Part shown: piece by piece, positions 13,890-21,264 of the stretch
How the letters are laid out: each line of letters begins with the position of its first letter
How positions within the stretch are numbered: position 1 is the first letter of the stretch
Source of the DNA: JAZDMK01 sp043800975
Lineage (GTDB): Bacteria; Bacteroidota; Bacteroidia; Bacteroidales; JAHJDW01
Assembly (NCBI GenBank): GCA_043800975.1
Contig: JAZDMK010000150.1
Location: 1-21,264 of the forward strand
DNA length: 21,264 nucleotides
Direction: 5' to 3'
Notes under the pieces: generated by a model
The model's input: only the letters and a program-made list of their open reading frames with translations
Told to the model about the DNA's origin: nothing
Databases searched by the model: none
Position numbers and translations under genes: made by a program

Positions 13890-14498
13890 ATGGAAGAAAA
13901 ACCTAATCAAATAATCGAAAAAGTAACGCCTTTGTTTATGCGATATGGAATACGTTCAGTGTCGATGGACGATATCTCGCGTGAACTGGGAATTTCTAAA
14001 AAAACGCTTTACCAGCATTTTGAGGATAAAACAGAGCTTGTGAAGCAGGCTCTTGCAAAATACCTTGTTGGCATGGGACTTCAGTTCAAAGAAATTGTCA
14101 GTTCTAAGAAAAATTCTATTGAAATGCTTTTTGAGATCAGCCAGTATCTTGGCAAGTTATTAAAGGATTTGAATCCATCCATTATTTATGATTTGCAGAA
14201 ATACTACCCCGAAGTAATGGGACTTCTGGATGAACATAAACACAAACATGTATATAATAATGTGAAGGCAAATCTGATCAAAGGGATGGAAGAAGGATTT
14301 TACAGAAAAGATTTGAATCCTGAAATCATTGCCAAGTTGTATGTTTCACGCATGGATATTTCAGTTGATCCCGCTGTATTAAATGTGGAAGGTCACAATC
14401 TGTCGGAAGTATACGATGAATTGTTTCGTTATCACATTCGTGGAATAGCGAGCAAAAAAGGACTTGAATATTTTGAAAAAAACTTAGCAAAGACATAA
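13890..14498 (+). CDS. TetR/AcrR-family transcriptional regulator of the efflux operon
   Basis: The 202-residue protein has an N-terminal TetR helix-turn-helix domain (about 7-55): IIEKVTPLFMRYGIRSVSMD, then DISRELGISKKTLYQHFEDK, the usual recognition helix pattern with the KTLYxHF core. The C-terminal helical part (about 60-200) should bind the ligand and dimerise; its ligand cannot be read. A 28-bp palindrome and a TACATTTG promoter lie immediately upstream. The next gene, a TolC-like factor, starts 21 nt downstream, so regulator and pump are one operon. Repression of its own promoter with release by a pump substrate is the likely logic. The ATG at 13890 is preferred because the helix-turn-helix begins only a few residues later, although the -7 element is only four bases away. 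Confidence 0.92.
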   Translation: MEEKPNQIIEKVTPLFMRYGIRSVSMDDISRELGISKKTLYQHFEDKTELVKQALAKYLVGMGLQFKEIVSSKKNSIEMLFEISQYLGKLLKDLNPSIIYDLQKYYPEVMGLLDEHKHKHVYNNVKANLIKGMEEGFYRKDLNPEIIAKLYVSRMDISVDPAVLNVEGHNLSEVYDELFRYHIRGIASKKGLEYFEKNLAKT

Positions 14499-14519
14499 AT
14501 TTATAGAAAGGAAAATGGA

Positions 14520-15923
14520 ATGAAAAGAATAATTTTATGTGGACTGTCTGTCGCATTCCTTTGGATAACGGGTCTTTCGGCGCAAACCAACACCAGCGCT
14601 CCGAAAGAATTTACGCTGAAAAGTGCCCAGGAATATGCGCGTAAAAATAGTCCTGTATTAAAAAATGCATATCTCGATTTAGAATCTGCGAAAAAGAAAA
14701 TCTGGGAAACAACTGCCATTGGTCTGCCACAGATCAATTCAAAACTTGCAGGATCGTACATGTTAAAAGTCCCTGATATGATCAGCGAATTTTCGAGCTT
14801 CAGTTCGCTGTTCACGTGGATGTATGGTGCTGATCAAGCATTGTACGGGCTTACCATGAATCCTGGTTTTGGGAATATTCCTGCACCCACCCCATCAGAA
14901 CCAGTTAGTGAAAATGATATGAAATGGGGGCTTACTTACGACATTACAGCTACACAACTTCTTTTCAGCGGTGCGTATATTGTAGGTTTGCAAACTGCCA
15001 AAACATTTAAAAATCTTTCAGAATTAAGTATATCCAAATCAGAAAATGATTTAACGGAGAGTGTTTCCAATGCCTATTTTCTATGTCTGATTGTTAAAGC
15101 AAACAAAGAAATTCTTGACAGCTTATACCTGAATACTGAAAAAATATTTAATGATATCAAAGCTATTCAGGGAAAAGGATTTTTAGAAGAAACGGATGTG
15201 GATCAGATGCAGCTTACACTAGCAAACCTGAACAATACCCGAGATATGATCAGCCGTCAGGCACAGATTACCGAAAATCTGCTTAAATTTCAGATGGGGC
15301 TTGATCTGAAAGAAAATATAAAACTGACTGATAATATTGACGCATTAATTCTTCAGATCAGTGTTGAAGCAATGGGCAACAAAGGCTACTCTGCAGAAAA
15401 ATCACCAGACTTCAGGCTGCTTGAAACACAGGAAAAATTGGCCATGCTGAATGTAAAACTTCAGAAAAGCACTTTCCTTCCGGATGTAGCGGCCTATTTC
15501 AATCATCAGGAAAATTTTAATAAAAATTCTTTTTCATTTACGCCGCCTAACGTACTTGGTCTTAGCGTGAGCATTCCCATCTTTGGCAGTGGAATGAAGC
15601 TGGCTAAAATCAAGCAGGCAAAAATTGGTCTTGAAAAAGTACAGAACACAAAATTTCAGGTGGCGCAGGGGCTGAATCTGCAGTATGAAGAAACAAAAAC
15701 TTCGTTTCAGAATGCGTTGGGAAAATATACTACTAACCGACAAAATATTGAGCTTGCAAAAAAAATCTATACACGCACAGTAGTAAAATACAAAGAAGGA
15801 TTTTCCAGCAGTATGGAAATGGCGCAGGTTCAGAATCAATATCTGCAATCGCAATCTTCCTATTACTCGGCAATCATAGAGTTGTCGTCGGCATTTGCCA
15901 AACTTGAAAAACTTTTGAAATAA
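14520..15923 (+). CDS. TolC-family outer-membrane efflux protein
   Basis: The 467-residue protein has a signal peptide (1-22, ending GLSAQ). It is built from two OEP repeats with long coiled helices, for example LKSAQEYARKNSPVLKNAYL (about 33-52) at the start of the first repeat. The second repeat contains LGLSVSIPIFGSGMKLAKIK and a terminal QVQNQYLQSQSSYYSAIIELS. It forms a trimeric channel through the outer membrane and periplasm and accepts substrate from the RND pump via the adaptor. A Met/Pro-rich insertion around residues 80-135 (MISEFSSFSSLFTWMYGADQ and NPGFGNIPAPTPSEP) adds length to the first repeat, a feature I associate with Bacteroidota members. It starts 21 nt after the regulator and ends 20 nt before the adaptor. 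The export substrate is unknown. Confidence 0.93.
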   Translation: MKRIILCGLSVAFLWITGLSAQTNTSAPKEFTLKSAQEYARKNSPVLKNAYLDLESAKKKIWETTAIGLPQINSKLAGSYMLKVPDMISEFSSFSSLFTWMYGADQALYGLTMNPGFGNIPAPTPSEPVSENDMKWGLTYDITATQLLFSGAYIVGLQTAKTFKNLSELSISKSENDLTESVSNAYFLCLIVKANKEILDSLYLNTEKIFNDIKAIQGKGFLEETDVDQMQLTLANLNNTRDMISRQAQITENLLKFQMGLDLKENIKLTDNIDALILQISVEAMGNKGYSAEKSPDFRLLETQEKLAMLNVKLQKSTFLPDVAAYFNHQENFNKNSFSFTPPNVLGLSVSIPIFGSGMKLAKIKQAKIGLEKVQNTKFQVAQGLNLQYEETKTSFQNALGKYTTNRQNIELAKKIYTRTVVKYKEGFSSSMEMAQVQNQYLQSQSSYYSAIIELSSAFAKLEKLLK

Positions 15924-15943
15924 CGAAAAAAATCACAATAACT

Positions 15944-17056
15944 ATGAAAACACGAATTGTAATCCTGATGTCAATTGTTATGCTGGTTGCATGCAATCAA
16001 AAGACTGACAAACGGGCTGAGCTTGACAAGCTGATGAAAGAACGCAACGAACTGAATGATAAAATTACTGCGTTACAGAAAGAAATTTCTTCTGAAAATG
16101 GTCAGAAACAAAAAAAGATTACTGATATAACAGTTAAAGAAATAACTCCGCAGGCATTTAACCATTATATTGAAGTGCAGGGTAAAGTTGACGGTGAAGA
16201 GAACGTAACTGTTACTTCCAAAACGATCGGTGTAGTTACACAGATTTATGTGAAAGAAGGAACCATGGTTAGAAAAGGGCAGATACTTGCAAGCCTTGAT
16301 GCCAGCGTTCTTAAGTCAACACTGGATGATCTGGAAAGCACCCTTGTTTTTGTAAAAGATTTGTATGATAAACAAAAAAGCTTGTGGGATCAGAAAATAG
16401 GTTCTGAAGTACAATACCTGACAGCCAAGAATAACAAGGAAAGCCTCGAAAATAAAATCCTGACGATGAAAGAGCAAATCAGGATGAGTAGTGTTGTTTC
16501 ACCCATCAGCGGTTCGGTTGAAGAAGTGGGTATCAAGATTGGTCAATCGATGGCGCCTGGTATTCCTGCATTTCGCGTTGTTAATTTTTCACGCGTAAAA
16601 ATTATGGCTGAAGTAGCGGAAGCCTATTCGCAAAAAGTAAAAAAGGGTGTTCCTGTGTTAATCAGCTTTCCGGATATTAATAAAGAGGTTGAAACGAAAC
16701 TTGAATTCTCTAGTAAATTCATTAATCCAACCAACCGAACATTTACGGTGGAAGCACGCTTAAGCGGAAAGGAAGCCGAATTCAGAGCCAACATGATTGC
16801 TGTTTTGAAAATCAATGATTATGTGAACCCGCAAGCAATTGTAATTCCTGTTAATCTGCTTCAGAAATCCGGAGAAGGACAATTTGTGTATGTTGTAAAA
16901 GATGAAAAAGGAAAAAAGATTGCCAGAAAGCAAATTGTAACTGTTGGTTTAATATATAATGGTCTGGCAGAAATCACCGATGGTTTAAAAACCGGCGACA
17001 AGGTAATCATGACAGGTTATAACGACCTGTATGAAGGTAATGAAGTTAAGTATTGA
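15944..17056 (+). CDS. Efflux RND transporter periplasmic adaptor subunit (HlyD/MFP lipoprotein)
   Basis: The 370-residue protein has a lipoprotein signal ending in MLVAC (Cys17). A short coiled coil (about 23-51, RAELDKLMKERNELNDKITA) precedes the usual adaptor fold. The first biotinyl-lipoyl half contains VTVTSKTIGVVTQIYVKEGT, and the coiled-coil hairpin LDDLESTLVFVKDLYDKQKS. The second lipoyl half is VVSPISGSVEEVGIKIGQSM, then a beta-barrel domain and a C-terminal membrane-proximal domain with IVIPVNLLQ and GLKTGDKVIMTGYNDLYEG. Anchored to the inner membrane by lipid, it bridges the RND pump and the TolC-like channel. The extra N-terminal coiled coil is not part of the classic AcrA layout. 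It lies 20 nt after the channel gene and 28 nt before the pump gene. Confidence 0.94.
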   Translation: MKTRIVILMSIVMLVACNQKTDKRAELDKLMKERNELNDKITALQKEISSENGQKQKKITDITVKEITPQAFNHYIEVQGKVDGEENVTVTSKTIGVVTQIYVKEGTMVRKGQILASLDASVLKSTLDDLESTLVFVKDLYDKQKSLWDQKIGSEVQYLTAKNNKESLENKILTMKEQIRMSSVVSPISGSVEEVGIKIGQSMAPGIPAFRVVNFSRVKIMAEVAEAYSQKVKKGVPVLISFPDINKEVETKLEFSSKFINPTNRTFTVEARLSGKEAEFRANMIAVLKINDYVNPQAIVIPVNLLQKSGEGQFVYVVKDEKGKKIARKQIVTVGLIYNGLAEITDGLKTGDKVIMTGYNDLYEGNEVKY

Positions 17057-17084
17057 TTTGAGCTGACAGATTAAATTGAAAATC

Positions 17085-20000
17085 ATGACTAAGAAAAAGA
17101 AAAACAAAGAATTCTTTTTAACCAGCTGGGCGATTAATAATCGAACTGCTGTGTATGTGCTGGCAGTCTTTATATCCATTCTAGGGATCATGAGCTATAA
17201 CAGCATTCCAAAAGAACAGTTTCCGGAAATTGTGATTCCGACCATCATGGTCAATACCATTTATCCCGGCACATCTCCTACTGATATTGAGAATCTGATT
17301 ACGCGCCCGATTGAAAAACAAATCAAATCGATTGCAGGCGTGAAAAAAATATCGAGCAATTCGATTCAGGATTTTTCGCTGATTTTTGTTGAATTTAACA
17401 CTGACGTAGATGTAGCGCAGGCAAAGCAAAAGGTAAAAGATGCGGTGGATAAAGCCAAAAGCAATCTGCCGAATAATCTTCTGAAAGATCCGGATGTAAA
17501 GGACATTGACTTTTCGGAATTCCCGATTATGTCGATCAATATTTCCGGTGATTACAATCTAGATAAACTAAAATCGTTTGCCGAACAAATTCAGGACCGC
17601 ATAGAAACACTGAAAGAAATCACCCGCGTTGACATTGTAGGTGCGCTGGAGCGTGAAATTCAGATTGATGTTGATATGAACAAAATGCAGTCAGCAAGTG
17701 TTACTTTCACTGATATTGAACGTGCAGTTTCTTCTGAAAACGTTACTGTATCGGCTGGTAATATTGATGTATACGGAATGAACCGTTCTGTTCGTATCGT
17801 TGGTCAGTTTAATGGTGCAGATGATCTATACAACATTGTATTTAAAAGTTCGAGTGGTGCAACGATTTATTTAAAGGACATTGCAACAATAAAAGATTCC
17901 TATAAGGAACAGGAAAATTTTTCAAGACTGAATGGAAAAAATGTAATCACTTGTAATGTTATTAAGAAAAGCGGGCAAAACCTGCTGGAAGCGGCGGATC
18001 AGATTAAACTGATTATTACAGATCTGAAAGAAAATTCATTTCCTGATGATTTGAAGATCACGATAACCGGCGATCAGTCGACCTTTACAAAAAACACCCT
18101 GACAGATCTAAACAACACTATCGTCATCGGTTTTATTCTTGTGATTCTGGTTCTGATGTTTTTCATCGGGTTTAAGAATTCATTCTTTGTAGGACTATCA
18201 GCTCCGCTCTCTATGTTTATTGCCTATCTGATCATGCCCGGCATTGGTTTTACCATGAACATGATTGTGATGTTTGCATTTATTTTTGCATTGGGAATCA
18301 TTGTGGACGATGCCATCGTAGTAATTGAGAATACACACAGGTGGCTTAAACAGGAAAAGAGTGTTGCCAATGCAGCCCGCTTTGGTGCAGGTGAAGTTTT
18401 TCTTCCTGTATTATCGGGAACATTGACTGTGCTGGCTCCCTTTTTCCCATTAGCATTCTGGCCGGGCATTGTGGGCAGTTTCATGAAGTTTCTTCCTATC
18501 ACATTGATCATAACGCTTTTTGCTTCGCTGGTTGTCGCTTATTTATTCAATCCTGTGTTTGCAGCTTCCTTTATGAAGCATGATGATATGGAGGTGAAAA
18601 AAACACCGCTGAAAGCGATCGGAATTACATCGCTTGTGATGATTACATTGGGAATTCTTTTCCATCTGGGCTCTATGACTGCCATCGGTAATTTTATGTT
18701 TTTTGCCGTTGCGCTATACCTGTTATTCCAGTTTGTGCTGAAGGCCGCTATCCATGGATTCCAGAGCAGGCTGTGGCCCGCCGTGATGAGAGGTTATGAA
18801 AGAAGTCTGCGTTTTGTTTTGCATAAAAGAAATGCGTATTACACTTTATCGGCGACGGTGGGTTTGCTGTTCCTGACTTTCTTTTTAATGAGTATTTTCA
18901 AACCCAAGGTAGTATTTTTCCCTGATAATGAACCGAAATATGTAAACATTTTGATGACACTTCCCGTGGGAACCAATCAGAATGTAACGGATTCGCTGGC
19001 GCGCGAGGTAGAGAAAAAAATATACGGTGTTATCGGATACAACAATCCCATTATCGAATCGGTGATTACCAATATAACGCGTGGGGCGGATGACGAGGGA
19101 TTCGATCGTTTCGATGCAACCAACAAAGGAAAAGTCACCGTTAACTTTGTAGAGTTTAAAGACAGGATCGGCGTATCCACTTCTGACTATTTGAAAAAAA
19201 TTACGGAAGCAGTGAAAGGGATTCCTGGCGCCAACATTGTGGTTAACAAAAACCGTATGGGGCCGCCGACAGGAAAACCTATCAATGTGGAAGTGTCCGG
19301 GGAGAACATGGATGAAATCATTGAGGATGCTACCCGTTTCAAAAAATATATTGACTCGCTGCAGATTCCCGGTATGCAGGAAATGAAAAGTGATTTTCAG
19401 GCAAACAAACCGGAAATCGTTATCAACATCGATCGCAAACGTGCCCTTCAAGAAGGTATTTATACCGGACAGGGCGGCATGGAAATTCGCACAGCAATTT
19501 TTGGAAAAGAAATTTCAAAATTAAAAGAAGGTGAAGATGAGTTCCCGATTTTACTTCGTTATGATGAGAAAACCAGAAGTAATATTGATGATCTGATGAA
19601 TCTGAAAATTGTATTCCGTGATATGGTCACAGGAATGCTCCGCCAGATACCGCTTTCAACGGTTGCCAAAGTAGAATATAGTACAACTTACGGAAGCGTC
19701 AAACGACAAAATATGAAGCGTGTAATCACACTCACTTCCGAAGTTGTGGAAGGATATAATGCCAATGAAATTATGGCTAAAATTCAAACCGAGGCCGTCA
19801 ATTTCAAAACCCATTCGGGTGTAAGCATCGGACTGACGGGAGAAAGCGAATTCCAGAAAGAGTCGATGAACTTTCTTATGCGTGCTATGATTATAGCTGT
19901 ATTCCTAATGTTTTTTATTCTGATTTCGCAGTTTAATTCAATCAGCAAAACGTTGATTATTCTGAGTGAAGTTGTATTCAGCGTGATTGGTGTATTTCTG

Positions 20001-20486
20001 GGCATTATGATTTTCGGAATGAGCATTTCGATTGTAATGACCGGTATCGGCATTGTTGCATTGGGAGGTATTGTTGTGAGAAACGGAATATTGATTGTGG
20101 AATTTATCGATGTGATGAAATCACGGGGATTAAAAACCACTGAAGCGATTGTTGAAGGAAGTATGACACGCGTAACACCGGTTGTTCTTACTGCAATGGC
20201 CACCATGCTCGGGCTTGTTCCGCTTGCTATCGGAATGAATATCGATTTTATCGGATTGCTTACCGACTTTAATCCGCATCTGCATTTTGGCGGCGATAAC
20301 GTAATGTTTTTCGGACCGCTCTCGTGGACGATTATTTTCGGACTGAGCTTCTCTACATTTTTAACTTTGATTGTTGTGCCTGCGATGTACTATATTGCAT
20401 ACACAACGAAGGTACGCGTGAAGCGCGGCAAATCGAACCGCGCAGGAAGGAAATTAGTGAAAGTGAGGGAAACTTTGCATGTTTAA
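17085..20486 (+). CDS. RND-family efflux pump, inner-membrane permease
   Basis: The longest frame begins with TTG at 17076; the ATG at 17085 (MTKKKKNKEFF) is the better start, giving 1133 residues. The architecture is that of AcrB/CzcA-type pumps: TM1 with the downstream FPEIVIPTIMVNTIYPGTSP, a first porter/docking half, TM2-6, a second periplasmic half and TM7-12. The proton-relay pair Asp408-Asp409 lies in GIIVDDAIVVIENTHRW. The TM10 Lys of AcrB (Lys940) is replaced by Arg in GGIVVRNGILIVEF. Two additional hydrophobic stretches lie between TM6 and TM7 (about 510-555, IGITSLVMITLGILFHLG and FMFFAVALYLLFQFVL), and the last loop is extended (LLTDFNPHLHFGGDN). It exports substrates by proton antiport together with the adaptor and channel; the substrate is unknown. 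Confidence 0.95.
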   Translation: MTKKKKNKEFFLTSWAINNRTAVYVLAVFISILGIMSYNSIPKEQFPEIVIPTIMVNTIYPGTSPTDIENLITRPIEKQIKSIAGVKKISSNSIQDFSLIFVEFNTDVDVAQAKQKVKDAVDKAKSNLPNNLLKDPDVKDIDFSEFPIMSINISGDYNLDKLKSFAEQIQDRIETLKEITRVDIVGALEREIQIDVDMNKMQSASVTFTDIERAVSSENVTVSAGNIDVYGMNRSVRIVGQFNGADDLYNIVFKSSSGATIYLKDIATIKDSYKEQENFSRLNGKNVITCNVIKKSGQNLLEAADQIKLIITDLKENSFPDDLKITITGDQSTFTKNTLTDLNNTIVIGFILVILVLMFFIGFKNSFFVGLSAPLSMFIAYLIMPGIGFTMNMIVMFAFIFALGIIVDDAIVVIENTHRWLKQEKSVANAARFGAGEVFLPVLSGTLTVLAPFFPLAFWPGIVGSFMKFLPITLIITLFASLVVAYLFNPVFAASFMKHDDMEVKKTPLKAIGITSLVMITLGILFHLGSMTAIGNFMFFAVALYLLFQFVLKAAIHGFQSRLWPAVMRGYERSLRFVLHKRNAYYTLSATVGLLFLTFFLMSIFKPKVVFFPDNEPKYVNILMTLPVGTNQNVTDSLAREVEKKIYGVIGYNNPIIESVITNITRGADDEGFDRFDATNKGKVTVNFVEFKDRIGVSTSDYLKKITEAVKGIPGANIVVNKNRMGPPTGKPINVEVSGENMDEIIEDATRFKKYIDSLQIPGMQEMKSDFQANKPEIVINIDRKRALQEGIYTGQGGMEIRTAIFGKEISKLKEGEDEFPILLRYDEKTRSNIDDLMNLKIVFRDMVTGMLRQIPLSTVAKVEYSTTYGSVKRQNMKRVITLTSEVVEGYNANEIMAKIQTEAVNFKTHSGVSIGLTGESEFQKESMNFLMRAMIIAVFLMFFILISQFNSISKTLIILSEVVFSVIGVFLGIMIFGMSISIVMTGIGIVALGGIVVRNGILIVEFIDVMKSRGLKTTEAIVEGSMTRVTPVVLTAMATMLGLVPLAIGMNIDFIGLLTDFNPHLHFGGDNVMFFGPLSWTIIFGLSFSTFLTLIVVPAMYYIAYTTKVRVKRGKSNRAGRKLVKVRETLHV

Positions 20487-20517
20487 TATCTTGCAGAGTT
20501 AATATTTCCAACTGCGT

Positions 20518-20547
20518 AGCCCCGGGTCGAGAGATTCGGGGTTTTTT
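20518..20547 (+). terminator. Intrinsic terminator of the efflux operon
   Basis: The arm CCCCGGGTC (20520-20528) pairs with GATTCGGGG (20533-20541), nine pairs including two G-U, around a GAGA (GNRA) loop, followed by six T. It lies 33 nt after the pump's stop codon. This is the only strong rho-independent terminator I see in the window. Confidence 0.85.
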
Positions 20548-20699
20548 CTTTTCGTTAAACAGACTTGAAAAGGCTGGATGCCCGCTACCTGATTGATAGT
20601 TCATCATACAGGATCGATTCGAACAACAGGGTATTCTTTGCACGCGTTACGCGAGAAAGGCAGGCAAGCAGTGGCTGATACTTTTCATTTTTCAATATT
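20548..20699. other. Intergenic stretch without recognisable gene
   Basis: Both strands are broken by stops and no protein signature is visible. One frame over about 20610-20670 reads NNRVFFARVTRERQASSG, which has some look of a decayed coding fragment, but it is too short to call. No tRNA or structured RNA is recognised. Confidence 0.5.
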
Positions 20700-20732
20700 C
20701 ACCACAGATTACACAAATTAACACAGATTAAT
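20700..20732. repeat. Short-period degenerate repeat, CACAGATTA type
   Basis: Three consecutive ten-base blocks, ACCACAGATT, ACACAAATTA and ACACAGATTA, differ at only a few positions. Similar CACAGATTA-rich strings are familiar from intergenic DNA of environmental Bacteroidota and other phyla, from memory. Confidence 0.7.
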
Positions 20733-20735
20733 TTA

Positions 20736-20823
20736 TGCCACCAAAACACAAAAACACAAAAATCCACTAAAAAACACATTGCCACTAAAACACGAAAGCA
20801 CCAAAGAGCATCAAAATACAATG
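20736..20823. repeat. Short-period degenerate repeat, CAC(C/T)AAAA type
   Basis: An array of imperfect units of roughly 8-10 bases such as CACCAAAA, CACAAAAA, CACTAAAA, CACGAAAG and CACCAAAG. GCCACYAAAA recurs at about 20737 and 20781. The strand is strongly A/C-skewed with no stem-forming capacity. Confidence 0.65.
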
Positions 20824-20826
20824 CCA

Positions 20827-20857
20827 CCCCGTCCGAACGGCGTTCAGCCGGGCGGGG
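20827..20857. repeat. GC-rich hairpin within the repeat mosaic
   Basis: CCCCGTCCG (20827-20835) pairs with CGGGCGGGG (20849-20857) over nine pairs including one G-U. The loop holds a further small AAC/GTT palindrome. No T tract follows, so it is not a standard terminator. It sits between two different short-period repeat tracts. Confidence 0.65.
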
Positions 20858-20877
20858 AAAACACACAGAAAAAAGTT

Positions 20878-20926
20878 TAACCGCAGAGAACGCGAAGGGA
20901 AATACAGCGCGAAGGACGCGAAGATT
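20878..20926. repeat. Short-period degenerate repeat, GCGAAGGA type
   Basis: Imperfect units of about ten bases: CCGCAGAGAA, CGCGAAGGG, AGCGCGAAGG and ACGCGAAG. Its purine-rich bias and GC content differ clearly from the tracts on either side. Confidence 0.6.
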
Positions 20927-20928
20927 TT

Positions 20929-20965
20929 AAACAAGGAGCAAGGATTAAGGAACAAGGAAGGGAGA
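20929..20965. repeat. Short-period degenerate repeat, AACAAGGA type
   Basis: Imperfect units AACAAGGAG, CAAGGATT, AAGGAAC and AAGGAAGGG follow one another with a period of about 7-9. The strand is nearly all purine with C at regular spacing. Confidence 0.55.
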
Positions 20966-20994
20966 AGTTTTTTAATTACTTAGCAGTTTTTTTT

Positions 20995-21045
20995 TAACAC
21001 ATAGACAACAGTAGGAAAACATAGTCACATAGAGAAATACAAGAG
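20995..21045. repeat. Short-period degenerate repeat, ACATAG type
   Basis: ACACATAGAC, AAAACATAGT and CACATAGAGA recur in about 50 bases, preceded by a run of nine T. It is the fifth distinct low-complexity motif class within 350 bp. Confidence 0.55.
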
Positions 21046-21129
21046 TGAGAAGGTAGGGACAGGTTCTTTTTCTTTTCGGATTTTCATGATCAACAATTCG
21101 GGAAACCCTCACGTGGCTGAGATCGATGG

Positions 21130-21264
21130 TGACTGCCGCTGGAGCGGCGGTTACTAGTTATCCGTTATTAGTTAATTGGGGGAAATCATTGCTGACTGCC
21201 GCTGGAGCGGTGGTTACTAGTTACTAGTTATTAGTTATTTGGGGAAAGTCATTGCTGACTGCCG
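21130..21264. repeat. 63-bp tandem repeat with hairpin and heptamer array, continuing past the window
   Basis: TGACTGCCGCTGGAGCGG begins at 21130 and 21193, and a third copy begins at 21256 and is cut by the window end, so the period is exactly 63. Each unit opens with a hairpin, ACTGCCGCT-GG-AGCGG(C/T)GGT. Next come four heptamers, in copy two TTACTAG, TTACTAG, TTATTAG and TTATTTG. A GGGGAAA-TCATTG spacer closes the unit. The C/T difference between copies keeps pairing with G. Confidence 0.85.

Noticed and set aside
17076..17084. TTG start for the RND pump
   Set aside because: An ATG three codons later begins a normal basic N-terminus; the TTG adds nothing.
18885..19451. 188-codon open frame on the minus strand
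   Set aside because: It lies fully inside the RND pump gene, has no recognisable domain and only mirrors that gene's codon pattern.
20324..20643. Frames of 90 and 96 codons on both strands over the operon end
   Set aside because: They run through the end of the pump gene and the terminator, and have no protein-like features.
20548..20700. tRNA or attachment site at the edge of the repeat region
   Set aside because: No cloverleaf, no CCA-type end and no integrase gene are visible.
21130..21264. Possible CRISPR array
   Set aside because: The units are directly adjacent with no unique spacers, the unit is too long, and no cas genes are present.

Overview
The window looks like a chromosomal segment of an AT-rich member of the Bacteroidota. 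Three things point there: the gene order mutY-ssb-gldE-gldD beside a divergent HU gene and rng, gld genes found only in this phylum, and promoters with the phylum's TAnnTTTG -7 element. I cannot name genus or species. The coding sequence is dense up to about 20.49 kb. The last 0.78 kb is a non-coding, repeat-rich stretch.

Layout. (1) 1-2985, plus strand: the last codons of a probable lpxK, overlapped by a purine nucleoside phosphorylase gene, then a large GT-C-type membrane protein with a C-terminal carbohydrate-binding-like domain. (2) 2989-6541, minus strand: mutY, ssb, gldE, gldD (base-excision repair, single-strand DNA binding, and two gliding/type IX-associated proteins), in a tightly packed order conserved in the phylum. 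(3) 6602-9268, plus strand: an HU-family protein, an unlisted 29-residue AURKAIP1/COX24-like (mycobacterial bS22-like) ribosomal mini-protein, RNase G, and a small lipoprotein. (4) 9274-11336, minus strand: a compact three-gene unit with an exported YidD-domain protein followed by two TPR proteins that share a C-terminal PGxGxxYxG-type membrane domain. A divergent outer-membrane beta-barrel gene lies at 11433-12098. This is the least explained part of the coding region and the best candidate for an undescribed system. (5) 12100-13698, minus strand: a zinc-less class III-like sirtuin and a secreted TPR-like protein. (6) 13834-20547, plus strand: a tetR-type regulator behind a clear palindromic operator, then a complete tripartite RND efflux operon (TolC-like outer-membrane factor, lipoprotein adaptor, RND pump), closed by a strong intrinsic terminator.

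(7) 20548-21264 has no credible gene. It is a patchwork of distinct short-period degenerate repeats (CACAGATTA-like, CACYAAAA-like, GCGAAGGAC-like, AACAAGGA-like and ACATAG-like), a GC-rich hairpin, and a 63-bp tandem repeat that combines a hairpin with four TTACTAG-type heptamers. The repeat continues beyond the window.

Functional picture: region 3 links nucleoid structure, ribosome composition and RNA processing. Region 6 is a self-contained, probably autoregulated drug or metabolite efflux system. Region 4 suggests an envelope-biogenesis accessory module. Several start codons were moved from the longest possible ORF to an internal ATG; the reasons are given per gene.
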